DNA of 28,803 nucleotides from a virus, in IMG/VR virus record IMGVR_UViG_3300037490_000020, positions 1 to 28,803 of that record; one strand, written 5' to 3'. The notes under the pieces are model-generated. The model saw nothing but the letters and a program-made list of their open reading frames with translations. It did no database searches and was not told the DNA's origin. Positions 18,998-27,547 of the stretch are shown in pieces; within the stretch, counting starts at the first letter, position 1, and the number at the start of each line of letters is the position of its first letter. Both the position numbers and the translations under genes were made by a program.

Positions 18998-20543
18998 AAT
19001 CCTCGCGGCCTGGGACGCACTAGACCTCAACGGCACCGACGTCCCCGCCATCCGCTGGCTCTGTCTCTACGATCGCTATTACCTGTTGGTGAAGATGCTG
19101 CGGCGCTATGACGCTTGGCACCCGTGGATCTATGCGCGCTGTCGCGAAGTGGAAACCTCACCCGATGGTCACTGCGACATCTGGGCGCGCGAACACTACA
19201 AGTCAACGATCATCACCTTTGCCGGCATCGTTCAGGAGATCATCAGGAATCCTGAGATAACAGTCGGTATCTTTTCGCACACGAAGCCGATCGCGAAGTC
19301 GTTCCTTGCTCAGCTGCAGCGCGAGCTCTCGGTCAATCTCAACCTGATCCACAGCTTCCCGGAAGTGTTCTACGAGAACCCCGAGAAGGATTCACCTTCG
19401 TGGTCACTCGATGCCGGTATCACCGTCAAGCGGCAGGGCAACCCGAAAGAGGCAACAGTCGAAGCTCACGGACTCGTCGATGGTCAACCCACCGCCAAAC
19501 ACTTCCAACTGATGGTCTATGACGATGTCGTCACGCGAGAATCGGTCAACACGCCTGAACAGATCCAGAAGACCACCGAAGCGTGGTCGCTGTCTGACAA
19601 CCTCGGCACGGTCGGCGGGCGCAAGTGGATCATTGGCACGCGCTATCACTACGCCGACACCTACAGCTTCATCATCGAGCGACACTCTGCGACGCTGCGC
19701 AAACACCCCGCCACTCACGACGGAACTCTTAGTGGCACTCCTGTTTTGTTCACTGCAGAAGTCTGGGCTCGAAAGCTCATCGATCAGCTCGAAGCCGATG
19801 TCGCCTGTCAACTGCTTGCAGATCCTCAAGCGGGTCACCAGCGGATGTTCGATATCCGCGACCTCCGCGTATACGAATACCGGCCGATGACTCTCATGGT
19901 CTACATCATGGTCGACCCCGCACACTCGATGCGAAAGGGATCTGACCACACCGCAATGGCCGTGATCGGAGTGGACTATGCGGGGAATAAGTACTTTCTC
20001 GATGGCGTCGATCACCGCATGGAGCTCGTGGACAAGTGGCGAAACATGCGTAACCTCTGGGAGAAGTGGCACGCGGAGACGGGAGTGCAGGGCTGTCACG
20101 TCGGCTACGAACGCTATGGAGCGATCTCAGACCTTGCGTACTTCAAGGAACAGATGGAGCGCGAGCGGCTCTCGTTCGAGATCTCAGAGCTCGAGTGGCC
20201 GCGGAGCGGGGAGGGTTCGAAGAACGACCGGGTACAGCGCTTGACGCCGGACCTCAAGAACCACAGGTTCTATCTGCCCTATCCGACCGATCCCGAACAC
20301 CTCACCTCGGGTCAGCAGCGCCGGGTGAACGAGGGTTACGGCTACTGTCTCTCGCAGCGGGTGCGACGCCTCGATCAGGACAAGAAGCTCTATGATGTCA
20401 CCGAGCGACTGCGCATGCAGTTCTCGTACTTCCCGTTCTGCGAGCGCAAGGACCTGATTGACGCCGTCGCAAGAATCTATGACTTAGAGGTCCGTCCTCC
20501 GGTATATATCGATCCGGGCACCTTGGAGCCTGAGTACCTGTGA
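18924..20543 (+). CDS. terL: Terminase large subunit (539 aa)
   Basis: GTG 18924 starts inside the small-subunit gene. The ATPase part has a deviant Walker A W-A-R-E-H-Y-K-S-T (87-95) and Walker B L-M-V-Y-D-D (196-201). The C-terminal nuclease part has IMVDPAHSMRKGSDHTAMAV with Asp331 and Asp341, and a later acidic site near R-K-D-L-I-D-A (about 509-514), as in RNase-H-like TerL nucleases. It powers DNA translocation into the prohead and cuts concatemers. The length is normal. The stop overlaps the next GTG. Confidence 0.9.
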   Translation: MIQLPSPNVSDAILQQRLAKTPFSKILAAWDALDLNGTDVPAIRWLCLYDRYYLLVKMLRRYDAWHPWIYARCREVETSPDGHCDIWAREHYKSTIITFAGIVQEIIRNPEITVGIFSHTKPIAKSFLAQLQRELSVNLNLIHSFPEVFYENPEKDSPSWSLDAGITVKRQGNPKEATVEAHGLVDGQPTAKHFQLMVYDDVVTRESVNTPEQIQKTTEAWSLSDNLGTVGGRKWIIGTRYHYADTYSFIIERHSATLRKHPATHDGTLSGTPVLFTAEVWARKLIDQLEADVACQLLADPQAGHQRMFDIRDLRVYEYRPMTLMVYIMVDPAHSMRKGSDHTAMAVIGVDYAGNKYFLDGVDHRMELVDKWRNMRNLWEKWHAETGVQGCHVGYERYGAISDLAYFKEQMERERLSFEISELEWPRSGEGSKNDRVQRLTPDLKNHRFYLPYPTDPEHLTSGQQRRVNEGYGYCLSQRVRRLDQDKKLYDVTERLRMQFSYFPFCERKDLIDAVARIYDLEVRPPVYIDPGTLEPEYL

Positions 20544-20818
20544 GCAGTACCGAGATCGAGCAGCTGACGCGTTCGCGCGATAACGCGCTAAAGAACATGG
20601 ACCAGTGGAAGCACGAAGCCAATACCTTGCGCTCTGAAAATGAGCGGCTGCGCGCGGCGCTGGAGTGGTACGCGAAGGCGGATTACGACCAGCGAATCTG
20701 CAACGACGGTGATGGTTACACTGATGTATGGGGCGGAGAAGAAATTCTCGAAGACAAAGGCAAACGTGCCCGCGAAGCCCTGAGAGACGCAGCAACTACT
20801 CCCACCGATAAGGATTGA
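20540..20818 (+). CDS. Coiled-coil protein (92 aa)
   Basis: GTG overlaps the TerL stop (GTGA). Residues 3-45 are a heptad-like coiled coil (IEQLTRSRDNALKNMDQWKH and onward); the C-terminal part is acidic with W-G-G-E-E-I-L-E-D-K-G-K-R-A-R-E-A-L. I do not recognise a family; small proteins of this kind occur among phage packaging genes. Confidence 0.65.
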   Translation: MSSTEIEQLTRSRDNALKNMDQWKHEANTLRSENERLRAALEWYAKADYDQRICNDGDGYTDVWGGEEILEDKGKRAREALRDAATTPTDKD

Positions 20819-20821
20819 GTC

Positions 20822-21136
20822 ATGTCCACCACCCAGAACGCCGTTCTCGCCGTAGCCTATGTCTCACTCACCGCTCCCGCAGGCAGCGTCGTTGATCACG
20901 TCACGATCACCGCTACCGCGCTCACACCCGCCAACAGCCCCCCGAATCAGAGCGTGCCTCCTGGGACGACGGCCGTGACCTTCAGCAATCTCACGCCCGA
21001 CACGTATACCTTCACGGCGCAGGCGTTTCCGGCTTCAGGGCCCGGCTTCGGGACGGCGGTTTCCACCACGCTCGTCGTGACCGGTACAACGGTGATTCTT
21101 CAAATTCCCGGCACTCTCAGCGCGACTCAGCCCTAG
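20822..21136 (+). CDS. Small Ig/Fn3-like beta-sandwich protein (104 aa)
   Basis: ATG has AAGGA upstream (about 20811-20815). The sequence is Thr/Val/Ala-rich with strand-turn spacing and T-F-S-N-L-T-P-D-T-Y-T-F-T-A-Q-A, the typical E/F-strand signature of fibronectin type III or Ig-like domains. Such proteins often decorate phage heads or tails. It stands between the terminase and portal genes, which fits a virion accessory. Confidence 0.65.
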   Translation: MSTTQNAVLAVAYVSLTAPAGSVVDHVTITATALTPANSPPNQSVPPGTTAVTFSNLTPDTYTFTAQAFPASGPGFGTAVSTTLVVTGTTVILQIPGTLSATQP

Positions 21137-21236
21137 CCCGGGCGCCGTCCGTGTGGAACTGGCTCATCAGTTGCATTAACTGGCTGCGCCGGAGACGGCG
21201 CATCTCTGTGCCCGGTTCGATCAAAGCGAGGGAAGT

Positions 21237-21632
21237 GTGGCGTATCAAGATACCGGGATCGATCAAAGCGCGCGTATCGTAGAGCCTGGGGATGCCGATG
21301 AATCGCTCGATCTCCAGAAAGCCCATGAAGTCGCCTCCACCCTTGAGCAGCACTACCCCAACCATCCCTGGCTGGTCTCATTTCAGGGCAGGGTGCTCGT
21401 CGTCCGCCACCTTGGTATATCGGACCTCGTTCGTACGGAACTCGGTAGGGACGGCTTCGGCTTCGTCCTCAAGCACCTCGACAGCCATTGCGCCGCTCAA
21501 CTTGCGCATGCCGCGATGCTAGCCGGGGGCGAGATGCTAGAAGCGTTCGGCCTCAAGCGCGGGTCGTGGGATGGGCGAGAGCCGGTAGTACCCGCGGGCT
21601 GGAAGCGCAAGGAACCGAAGAGTTTCAACTGA
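21237..21632 (+). CDS. Conserved phage hypothetical protein between terminase and portal (131 aa)
   Basis: GTG 21237 is preceded by GAGGG at about 21228-21232. The middle (VSFQGRVLVVRHLGISDLVR, then DGFGFVLKH and AAMLAGGEMLEAFGLKRGSW) is a pattern I recall in proteins encoded just before podophage portals; function unknown. Its TGA overlaps the portal ATG. The 100 bases before it hold a 43-codon frame of doubtful reality and a 12-bp direct repeat. Confidence 0.7.
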   Translation: MAYQDTGIDQSARIVEPGDADESLDLQKAHEVASTLEQHYPNHPWLVSFQGRVLVVRHLGISDLVRTELGRDGFGFVLKHLDSHCAAQLAHAAMLAGGEMLEAFGLKRGSWDGREPVVPAGWKRKEPKSFN

Positions 21633-23995
21633 TGGCTCAGTCCACTCCCTGGCGCCCGCAACCGCCCTCCATCAGTGACCCCGAGGCGGGTGAAGCCCCG
21701 CAGTGGAATGCCGGTATCGAGGAAGAATCTTCCGGTATGGAGACGGAAGCGTCCGAGTCGGCTGCGGCCGAGCGTGAACAGCCGAACTGGCTCAAGCTCG
21801 CCAAGGACGCCTTCAGGGACTCGACCACCTATCTCGATCAGAACTACCGCAAGAACTGGGACGATAGTCTGCGGATGTTCAACGGCCAGCACGCGTCCGA
21901 CTCGAAGTACAACTCGGAACTCTTCGCCAAGCGCGCGCACAGCTTCATCCCAAAAACAAGGTCGATCATACGAAAAAATGAGGCCGCGGCGGCTGCGGCC
22001 CACTTTTCGAACCTCGACACCGTGAGTATCAAAGCGCAGAACCAGGGCGATAAGCGCCAGCGCATCTCGGCCGAGGTGATGCAGCACCTGATCCAGTATC
22101 GCCTGACGCACACGATCCCCTGGTTCCAGTTCGTCATGGGCTCAGTCCAAGACGCCCAGGCGCAGGGCGCGTGCATTGCGCATATCTACTGGAGCTTCAG
22201 GTCGAGGAAGGTCGGCGATGAGCTCGAGATCTACGAGGACAAGCCCTGTATCGAATTGCGCCCGATCGAGAACATCCGCTTCGATCCGGCGGCGTGCTGG
22301 TACGACCCGTTACACACTTCTCCCTACATCATCGACATGATCCCGATGTACGTCGGCGAAGTGAAAGAGCGGATGGAGAATCCCGACCCCAAGGGCCGAG
22401 TGTGGAAAGAATATACCAACACTACTTTCCGGATGTACATGGATAACCCCGACGACTCGACCCGTCAGAGTCGCCTGGGAGCAGGTCAAGATCCCACTAA
22501 GGTACGTCGTACAGTCTCAGAATATGACATCGTCTGGGTACACCGTCACATACACCGTTTTGACGGCCAGGACTTCGAGTTCTACACCTTGGGGAGCGAA
22601 AAACTTCTCACCGATCCTGAACCGCTGAAGAAGACGGTCTTCCACGGTCGCCGGCCCTACGAGATGGGGACGACCGTACTCGAAACTCACAAGCCGCTCC
22701 CGACGCCCATACCGATCCTCACCAAGTCGTTGCAGGATGACCTGAACGAAACCCGCAACCAGAGATCGGATAACGTCAAGTTCGTCCTCAACAAGGGTTG
22801 GCTGGTGCGACGCGGGAAAAACGTCGATACCGCGGCGCTCACGCGTAACACTCCGGGGCGTATCGTGCTGCTCGACTCGCTCGCCAAGGATAATCCGGAC
22901 GTCGAGGAACAGAGCTGGCCGGATGTCACGCAGAGCGCCTATCTGGAAGAGGACCGCATCTCGGCTAACTTTGATGAACTCGTCGGTAACTTCAACCCGA
23001 TGCAGGTGCAGCAGCAGAGAACGCCGCGCGAGAGCGAACGCACGATGCTGGCGCTGCAGTCGCCATCGAACCTCCTTACTGAATATCTCCTTAAAACTCA
23101 CGCGACGACATTCATCGAGCCCGTTCTCAGGCAGCTGGTGCTGCTCGAGCAGTTCTACGAGACCGATGAACGCGTGCTAACCATCGCGGGGGAGAAAGCC
23201 CAGGTAAGGCAGAAGTTCGGTGTCGACCAGGTCACCGACACGATTCTGGAAGAAGAACTCACGGTCAACGTGAACGTCGGCATGGGAGCGACAGATCCCG
23301 CGCAGAAGCTCGCGCGCTTCAGCCAGGCGGTCCTCATGTACGCGAAGATATCGGTGAAGCCCCCGCCGGGACTTAACCTTACTGAGGTTCTGAAAGAGCT
23401 GTGTGCACTGTCGGGTTATCAGGACGGTGAGCGGTTCGCGATTCAGGGAGATCCCGAGAAGGTCGCTCTCACCCAGCAGATCCAGCAGCTCATGAAGATC
23501 GTCGAAATGCTCAAGATGAAGGTCGGCGACAAGTCGGACGCCAACAAGGTGAAACTGCAGACTTCACGCGAGACGAACTTCACCAACCTCCTCATGCAGG
23601 ACAAGGAACACGCGCACGAGAAGATCATGGAGCTTGCGGGCTACATTCAGACGATGGAGCAGGGCGAGCAGGGCCACGCGCACGAGATGGAGAAAGGCGG
23701 GCAAGCCCCTCCCATGGACCCGAACAAGATGCAGGCGCTGCAGTTCAAGGCCGAAGAGAACGCGCAGAACGCTCAGGCCCAGCGACAGCAGGAAGAGGAG
23801 CAGAAGCGGCAGCAGGCAGAGAAGACCCAACAGGACCACGTAAAGCCGCTCATGGAAGCGATCAAGCAGAGCACGCAGGCGCAGAGCGAGTTTAGGGACG
23901 AACTCAAGAAACTGAACCAGGCGCGCCGGAAAAAGAAGGGCAGGGCGAAGCTACCGTCCGGCCAGATGATGGAATTCGAGATGGAAGAGTCATAG
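21632..23995 (+). CDS. Portal (head-tail connector) protein (787 aa)
   Basis: ATG 21632 overlaps the preceding stop (TGATG); an open frame back to 21488 lies in the previous gene. The protein is large, as in P22-like podophages, with the typical portal middle: A-Q-G-A-C-I-A-H-I-Y-W, I-E-N-I-R-F-D-P-A-A, long helical stem segments with L-Q-D-D-L-N-E-T-R-N-Q-R-S-D-N-V and the E-R-T-M-L-A-L-Q region. The last about 130 residues are a Gln/Glu/Lys-rich coiled coil, likely the barrel. It forms the dodecameric DNA entry ring. Confidence 0.85.
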   Translation: MAQSTPWRPQPPSISDPEAGEAPQWNAGIEEESSGMETEASESAAAEREQPNWLKLAKDAFRDSTTYLDQNYRKNWDDSLRMFNGQHASDSKYNSELFAKRAHSFIPKTRSIIRKNEAAAAAAHFSNLDTVSIKAQNQGDKRQRISAEVMQHLIQYRLTHTIPWFQFVMGSVQDAQAQGACIAHIYWSFRSRKVGDELEIYEDKPCIELRPIENIRFDPAACWYDPLHTSPYIIDMIPMYVGEVKERMENPDPKGRVWKEYTNTTFRMYMDNPDDSTRQSRLGAGQDPTKVRRTVSEYDIVWVHRHIHRFDGQDFEFYTLGSEKLLTDPEPLKKTVFHGRRPYEMGTTVLETHKPLPTPIPILTKSLQDDLNETRNQRSDNVKFVLNKGWLVRRGKNVDTAALTRNTPGRIVLLDSLAKDNPDVEEQSWPDVTQSAYLEEDRISANFDELVGNFNPMQVQQQRTPRESERTMLALQSPSNLLTEYLLKTHATTFIEPVLRQLVLLEQFYETDERVLTIAGEKAQVRQKFGVDQVTDTILEEELTVNVNVGMGATDPAQKLARFSQAVLMYAKISVKPPPGLNLTEVLKELCALSGYQDGERFAIQGDPEKVALTQQIQQLMKIVEMLKMKVGDKSDANKVKLQTSRETNFTNLLMQDKEHAHEKIMELAGYIQTMEQGEQGHAHEMEKGGQAPPMDPNKMQALQFKAEENAQNAQAQRQQEEEQKRQQAEKTQQDHVKPLMEAIKQSTQAQSEFRDELKKLNQARRKKKGRAKLPSGQMMEFEMEES

Positions 23996-23998
23996 TCC

Positions 23999-25183
23999 GT
24001 GCTGAAGTCCTGGCAACGGGTACTCCGTCGGCGGCAGGAACCCTCCATAGCGAGTACGCATGCCGCGCGACTCGAGCGGTGGTTAGGGACTGAGACCACC
24101 GAACAGCTCTCGCGTAACTTCCGTGGGTGGTTTGGGCCTCCCGTCCCAGTCGGGAGTGTACCGGGCGCAGTATTCGTCTGCGGCGATGGGGACTTCATCG
24201 GTGAATATCGCGGTAGCCGGGTAGTCACTGCTCTTGAGAATGCGGGGGAGATATTCCGCCGTGAAGAACGGCGACGGTTCCAACGCGCATTAGGTTACCA
24301 ACGCGGTTCATTCGCTTCGCTTTCCGCACTCATCGCGGCGGCAACGGGTGGCAAGACGTGCCGTATGCCGTTTTCCAAAACCGGTGCGGCGCCGACTGCG
24401 ATTTATGGCGCTATGGATACGTGGATGGAAGGGCCGGCGCCGGCGGCTGGAGCGGCTGGCGGGGCACTGACATCCGCTCCCACGGTGACGACTTCGGCGA
24501 CTACTGGGGCGCTGCCGTTCGTGAATGCGGTTGTGAACGCTAACACGAGCCATTTCGTAAATGCCTGGGTAGAAGCGAGCGCCATCAACGTATTGCTGAT
24601 GGTCGATCAGTTGTTCCGTGGTGCTTACATATTATCCACAGGTGGTGCGCAGACGGTTTTGAACAGCAGCGCGGCGAACTGGACGCATTATCAATCGACA
24701 ACCGCGACCGATCCGAGTTATGCCGGCGGCACCTTTGCATACCCTGCAGTTACCGGCACGTTGCTCGCCGCTACCGCGCATAACTGGCATCTCTGTACAT
24801 ATCGCAATCAGGCGAACGCCGCGACCAATACGATGCCGGATATCGCTGGTATTTCAGCGTGCGCCAAGTGGCAGATCGATCTTTTGCTGCAGTCGTGGTT
24901 CGTACCGCTCGCCGCTGGCGATACGGGCATATTTAACTTACAAGGCGACAACGTGCAGACTTCGGCGACCGTTGCGACGGGGACAGTCGATTGGGTGGTT
25001 GCGCATCCGATTACTATATTGCCGTGTCCGATAGCTGCCGTTGCGCAGAACATCGATGGCGTTGCGAGCGCGTTCAATCTCGCGATTGTGTATGACAACG
25101 CGTGTTTGAATTTCATCGAGTTGCCAAAACCCGCCACCACTGCGACAACTTATTCGGGGATTATCACGACGGTCAGTGAATGA
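23999..25183 (+). CDS. Virion structural protein (394 aa)
   Basis: GTG 23999 follows the portal stop by three bases. The protein has a basic N-terminal region with arginine runs (about 1-110), then an Ala/Thr-rich beta-structured part. A-S-L-S-A-L-I-A-A-A-T-G-G-K-T, with M-P-F-S-K-T-G, is a pattern I recall from phage structural genes located near the capsid. Its exact place in the particle is unknown. No enzymatic motif was seen. Confidence 0.65.
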   Translation: MLKSWQRVLRRRQEPSIASTHAARLERWLGTETTEQLSRNFRGWFGPPVPVGSVPGAVFVCGDGDFIGEYRGSRVVTALENAGEIFRREERRRFQRALGYQRGSFASLSALIAAATGGKTCRMPFSKTGAAPTAIYGAMDTWMEGPAPAAGAAGGALTSAPTVTTSATTGALPFVNAVVNANTSHFVNAWVEASAINVLLMVDQLFRGAYILSTGGAQTVLNSSAANWTHYQSTTATDPSYAGGTFAYPAVTGTLLAATAHNWHLCTYRNQANAATNTMPDIAGISACAKWQIDLLLQSWFVPLAAGDTGIFNLQGDNVQTSATVATGTVDWVVAHPITILPCPIAAVAQNIDGVASAFNLAIVYDNACLNFIELPKPATTATTYSGIITTVSE

Positions 25184-25186
25184 TCC

Positions 25187-25981
25187 TTGGCGACCATCAA
25201 TCAACCGTTCTATGACTCTCCGATCTGGATCAGGAATGACGATCAAGTCGATCCGTTCCCCTGGATCACGCTTTCGACAGATCAGGATTTGGGACTCGCG
25301 ACGCAGACGATCACGAGTACCGAGGGGATTATCGCTTATCAGGAGGCTTATTCCCTCACAGCACAGACTGTTTCGGGTGCCGAAGGAATTATCGGGTCTG
25401 AAGCTGATTACGCTCTAACCGCTATAACAGCGACCTTCACCGAAGGGACGCTCACCGACACGGGTTCCTCTGTCCCGACGGGGCAGACCGCGACGTTCAC
25501 CGAGGGCGTAATCAGTGCGACCGGCGGGGATCTTCCGGTGGTCGCGAAGCCCGGCGGGTCCGGCAAGCGCCGCCGGATCAAACGCGCGGCTGAGGTGTTC
25601 GAAGAGGAGATGGCGAGACTCGAGGAGAGCCTCGCGGAAGCCACTGCGCAGCGGATAGAAGTCGAGGAGCAACTCTCCGCTACCCCGCAATACGGCCCGA
25701 CCCCGGCGGAAGTACTGCGCTATATCGCGAACTTCGAGCGGGCGCTCCGACGCGCCCAGGAGCGCGAAAAGCAGCAAGCCATCGAAGTTCCTGTATATTT
25801 CAGGCTCCCGCAGAAATCCGCCGGGGTGCGCCGCGTTGAGGCCCATCAGCGTCTGCAGTCACTTGCCAAGGTCGCGCGCTACCGCGAACAGGTGGCGCAA
25901 GAGCGTCTGCGCAAAGTGCGCGAACGAATCGACCTCGAAGCCGCGACCTATCTCATGGAATTCCTGATGTGGGATGACTAG
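25187..25981 (+). CDS. Structural protein with four 20-residue repeats and coiled-coil C-terminus (264 aa)
   Basis: TTG 25187 is the only in-frame start that keeps the N-terminus; it lies three bases after the previous stop and no strong ribosome binding site is present. Residues 37-116 are four 20-residue repeats each with Thr at position 5 and (T/A)-E-G near position 10, followed by a basic patch (KRRRIKR), a coiled coil (about 134-165) and a second helical part. I do not recognise the family. Repeats of beta type in a head-gene cluster suggest a fibre or decoration protein. Confidence 0.65.
   Translation: MATINQPFYDSPIWIRNDDQVDPFPWITLSTDQDLGLATQTITSTEGIIAYQEAYSLTAQTVSGAEGIIGSEADYALTAITATFTEGTLTDTGSSVPTGQTATFTEGVISATGGDLPVVAKPGGSGKRRRIKRAAEVFEEEMARLEESLAEATAQRIEVEEQLSATPQYGPTPAEVLRYIANFERALRRAQEREKQQAIEVPVYFRLPQKSAGVRRVEAHQRLQSLAKVARYREQVAQERLRKVRERIDLEAATYLMEFLMWDD
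25295..25534 (+). repeat. Four 60-bp coding repeats (20-residue period)
   Basis: The units at residues 37-56, 57-76, 77-96 and 97-116 share Q/I-T-x-x-x-(T/A)-E-G-x-(I/L) at the same phase. Nucleotide similarity has partly eroded, so this is an old duplication under protein-level constraint. Confidence 0.75.
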
Positions 25982-26258
25982 TTCCCTAGTGCGAAAGAAC
26001 CTCTATGACCTGCCGGTGTGCGGTTGCTCGCGTAACCCATAGAAACGAAGGAGGCCCGACGGCAGGTCTCCCTGGAGTCTATGCTGATGGAAGAGGGGGC
26101 GCGTCCCGACGGTTTTTGCGCAGACGGCCAGTCGGCTTCTAGAATCCAACTGGGCAGATAGGGCACCCCACGGTGATCACCTTTCCGACTACGAGAATCG
26201 GCTCCTGCTTTCGACCGTTATTCTTTCGCGGCGCTCTCCCCCAGACTTCGGATTATAC
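25982..26258. other. 277-bp gap in the head operon with an inverted repeat
   Basis: No convincing gene fills this stretch; short frames (for example ATG at 26005, 45 codons, and ATG at 26081, 26 codons) lack coupling. GACCTGCCG (26007-26015) and CGGCAGGTC (26060-26068) are perfect inverted repeats enclosing 44 bases. No T-run follows, so a simple terminator is unlikely. It is the longest non-coding stretch in the otherwise packed head cluster. Confidence 0.5.
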
Positions 26259-26537
26259 ATGCTAGACCCTGATCAACCCACCGTGCGCTGGGCGGCTTTT
26301 GGTCGCCAGGTGGAGCTCTTTCTCGAAGGCGATATCGGCAGCTTCCTGCTCGCCCGCGCCGAGCGACAGATCGAAGAAGCGGCCAAGGATCTCAAAGTCG
26401 CGGACCCGTACGATTACAAAGCCGTACAGAAAGCCCAGAACCGGATCGTCGTGGCGGAATCCATCATTGAGTGGCTGGGTGAGGCGATCGCCGCCGGACA
26501 CTCGGCTATCGAGGAGTTGAAGAATGCCCAGACCTAA
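26259..26537 (+). CDS. Hypothetical helical protein before the scaffold (92 aa)
   Basis: ATG 26259 lacks a clear ribosome binding site. The product is helical and charged (LLARAERQIEEAAKDLKVAD, then AVQKAQNRIVVAESIIEWLG), a pattern I recall in small proteins beside podophage scaffold genes. It overlaps the scaffold gene by 14 bases, suggesting coupled translation. Confidence 0.7.
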   Translation: MLDPDQPTVRWAAFGRQVELFLEGDIGSFLLARAERQIEEAAKDLKVADPYDYKAVQKAQNRIVVAESIIEWLGEAIAAGHSAIEELKNAQT

Positions 26538-27510
26538 ACAAGCGACGCCCGAAGACAAGAAGGCCGAGGAAGCCGAGAAGAAACTCGAAGCGGCCGTCGG
26601 CAATACCAATCAGGAACAGGTGGACAAGCGCAACGCCATAGCCGACAGCGCGGATGCAGCCCGAGAACTCCAGGACTTTGATGGTGAGAAACCGGTCCCT
26701 CCGGATCCCGAGGAAGCCCGCGCCGCGCAAGAAGCGCAGGCGGCGGAAGAGCAGCGCGCACGTCTTGAGCGTGAAGCGAACGAAGCCGAAGCCAAGGCCC
26801 TCCAGGAAGGCGCACAGCCTCGTACCTTCACCGTCCGGGTGAACGGACGCGATGTGGAGATGACCGAGACGGAACTCATGGCGCGCGCCGCCAAGGTGGC
26901 CTCCGCGGATGAGTATTTGCAAATGGCGCAGGAAGCTGTAAAACGGTCCCAAGCGCTGGTGCCATCGCAAGACGTATCGGCGAGTGACGTGGAAGACGTC
27001 ACCGCGGACACCCTCACCGCGGCCTTGCAGGGGGATCGGGAAGCGATCGACAAGGTCGCACGGCGACTGAACGGGCCATCCCGGCAGACACTCAGCCCGG
27101 ACGTCCTCAGCGCCGTCGATGACCGTATGACCTTCCACGATGCGGTGAACTGGTTTCGCGGCGAATATCAGGACGTCGTGAAAGACCCGTTCCTGTACCG
27201 GCTGGTGGTCGAAGAAGACAAGAAGATCGCTCAGAGCGAACCTTCTCTCGCTTACCGTGAACGCCTCAAGAAGGCCGGCGATACCATCCGGACGTGGAAA
27301 CAAGGTTTTTCCAAAGTGACTGATTCCAACTCGAAGCTAACCCGCAAGGCAACCACTCCCGCGGTCCCGGCAGCCGGTAGTCGGCAATCGCCTCCACGGG
27401 AAGAGGATGTCGAGGAACCCGTCGAGAGCGTCATCGATGCCATGGCGAAAGCTCGCGGGCAGGAACAGGCGATCCGGACTCCGCAGGGGATGTTCGGAGG
27501 AAAAACCTAA
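26524..27510 (+). CDS. Putative scaffolding protein (328 aa)
   Basis: The protein lies directly before the coat gene and is highly charged and helical: Glu/Ala/Lys-rich at 8-95, then a small folded motif (RTFTVRVNGRDVEMTETELM, about 99-118) recurring in phage scaffolds, and a basic C-terminal helix region (about 240-275) of the kind that binds coat. It would template prohead assembly and leave before DNA packaging. No protease motif was seen. Confidence 0.75.
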   Translation: MPRPKQATPEDKKAEEAEKKLEAAVGNTNQEQVDKRNAIADSADAARELQDFDGEKPVPPDPEEARAAQEAQAAEEQRARLEREANEAEAKALQEGAQPRTFTVRVNGRDVEMTETELMARAAKVASADEYLQMAQEAVKRSQALVPSQDVSASDVEDVTADTLTAALQGDREAIDKVARRLNGPSRQTLSPDVLSAVDDRMTFHDAVNWFRGEYQDVVKDPFLYRLVVEEDKKIAQSEPSLAYRERLKKAGDTIRTWKQGFSKVTDSNSKLTRKATTPAVPAAGSRQSPPREEDVEEPVESVIDAMAKARGQEQAIRTPQGMFGGKT

Positions 27511-27518
27511 GGGTCATA

Positions 27519-27547
27519 GGTGATGGCCCTTAGCAGGGGTCATCACC
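27519..27547 (+). promoter_or_regulatory. Hairpin enclosing the coat-gene ribosome binding site
   Basis: GGTGATG (27519-27525) pairs perfectly with CATCACC (27541-27547), and the inner bases add a G-U, three C-G pairs and a U-G, leaving a five-base loop. The coat ATG follows directly at 27548. The only Shine-Dalgarno-like sequence, AGGGG (27535-27539), is in the 3' arm. Confidence 0.6.

Noticed and set aside
21151-21282. A 43-codon GTG frame (Trp/Arg-rich) before the pre-portal gene
   Set aside because: There is no good ribosome binding site, it overlaps the next gene by 46 bases, and its second half is built on the 12-bp direct repeat. A real gene cannot be excluded.
22517-23101. A 194-codon minus-strand frame inside the portal gene
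   Set aside because: Shadow of the portal coding sequence; no motif or start signal.
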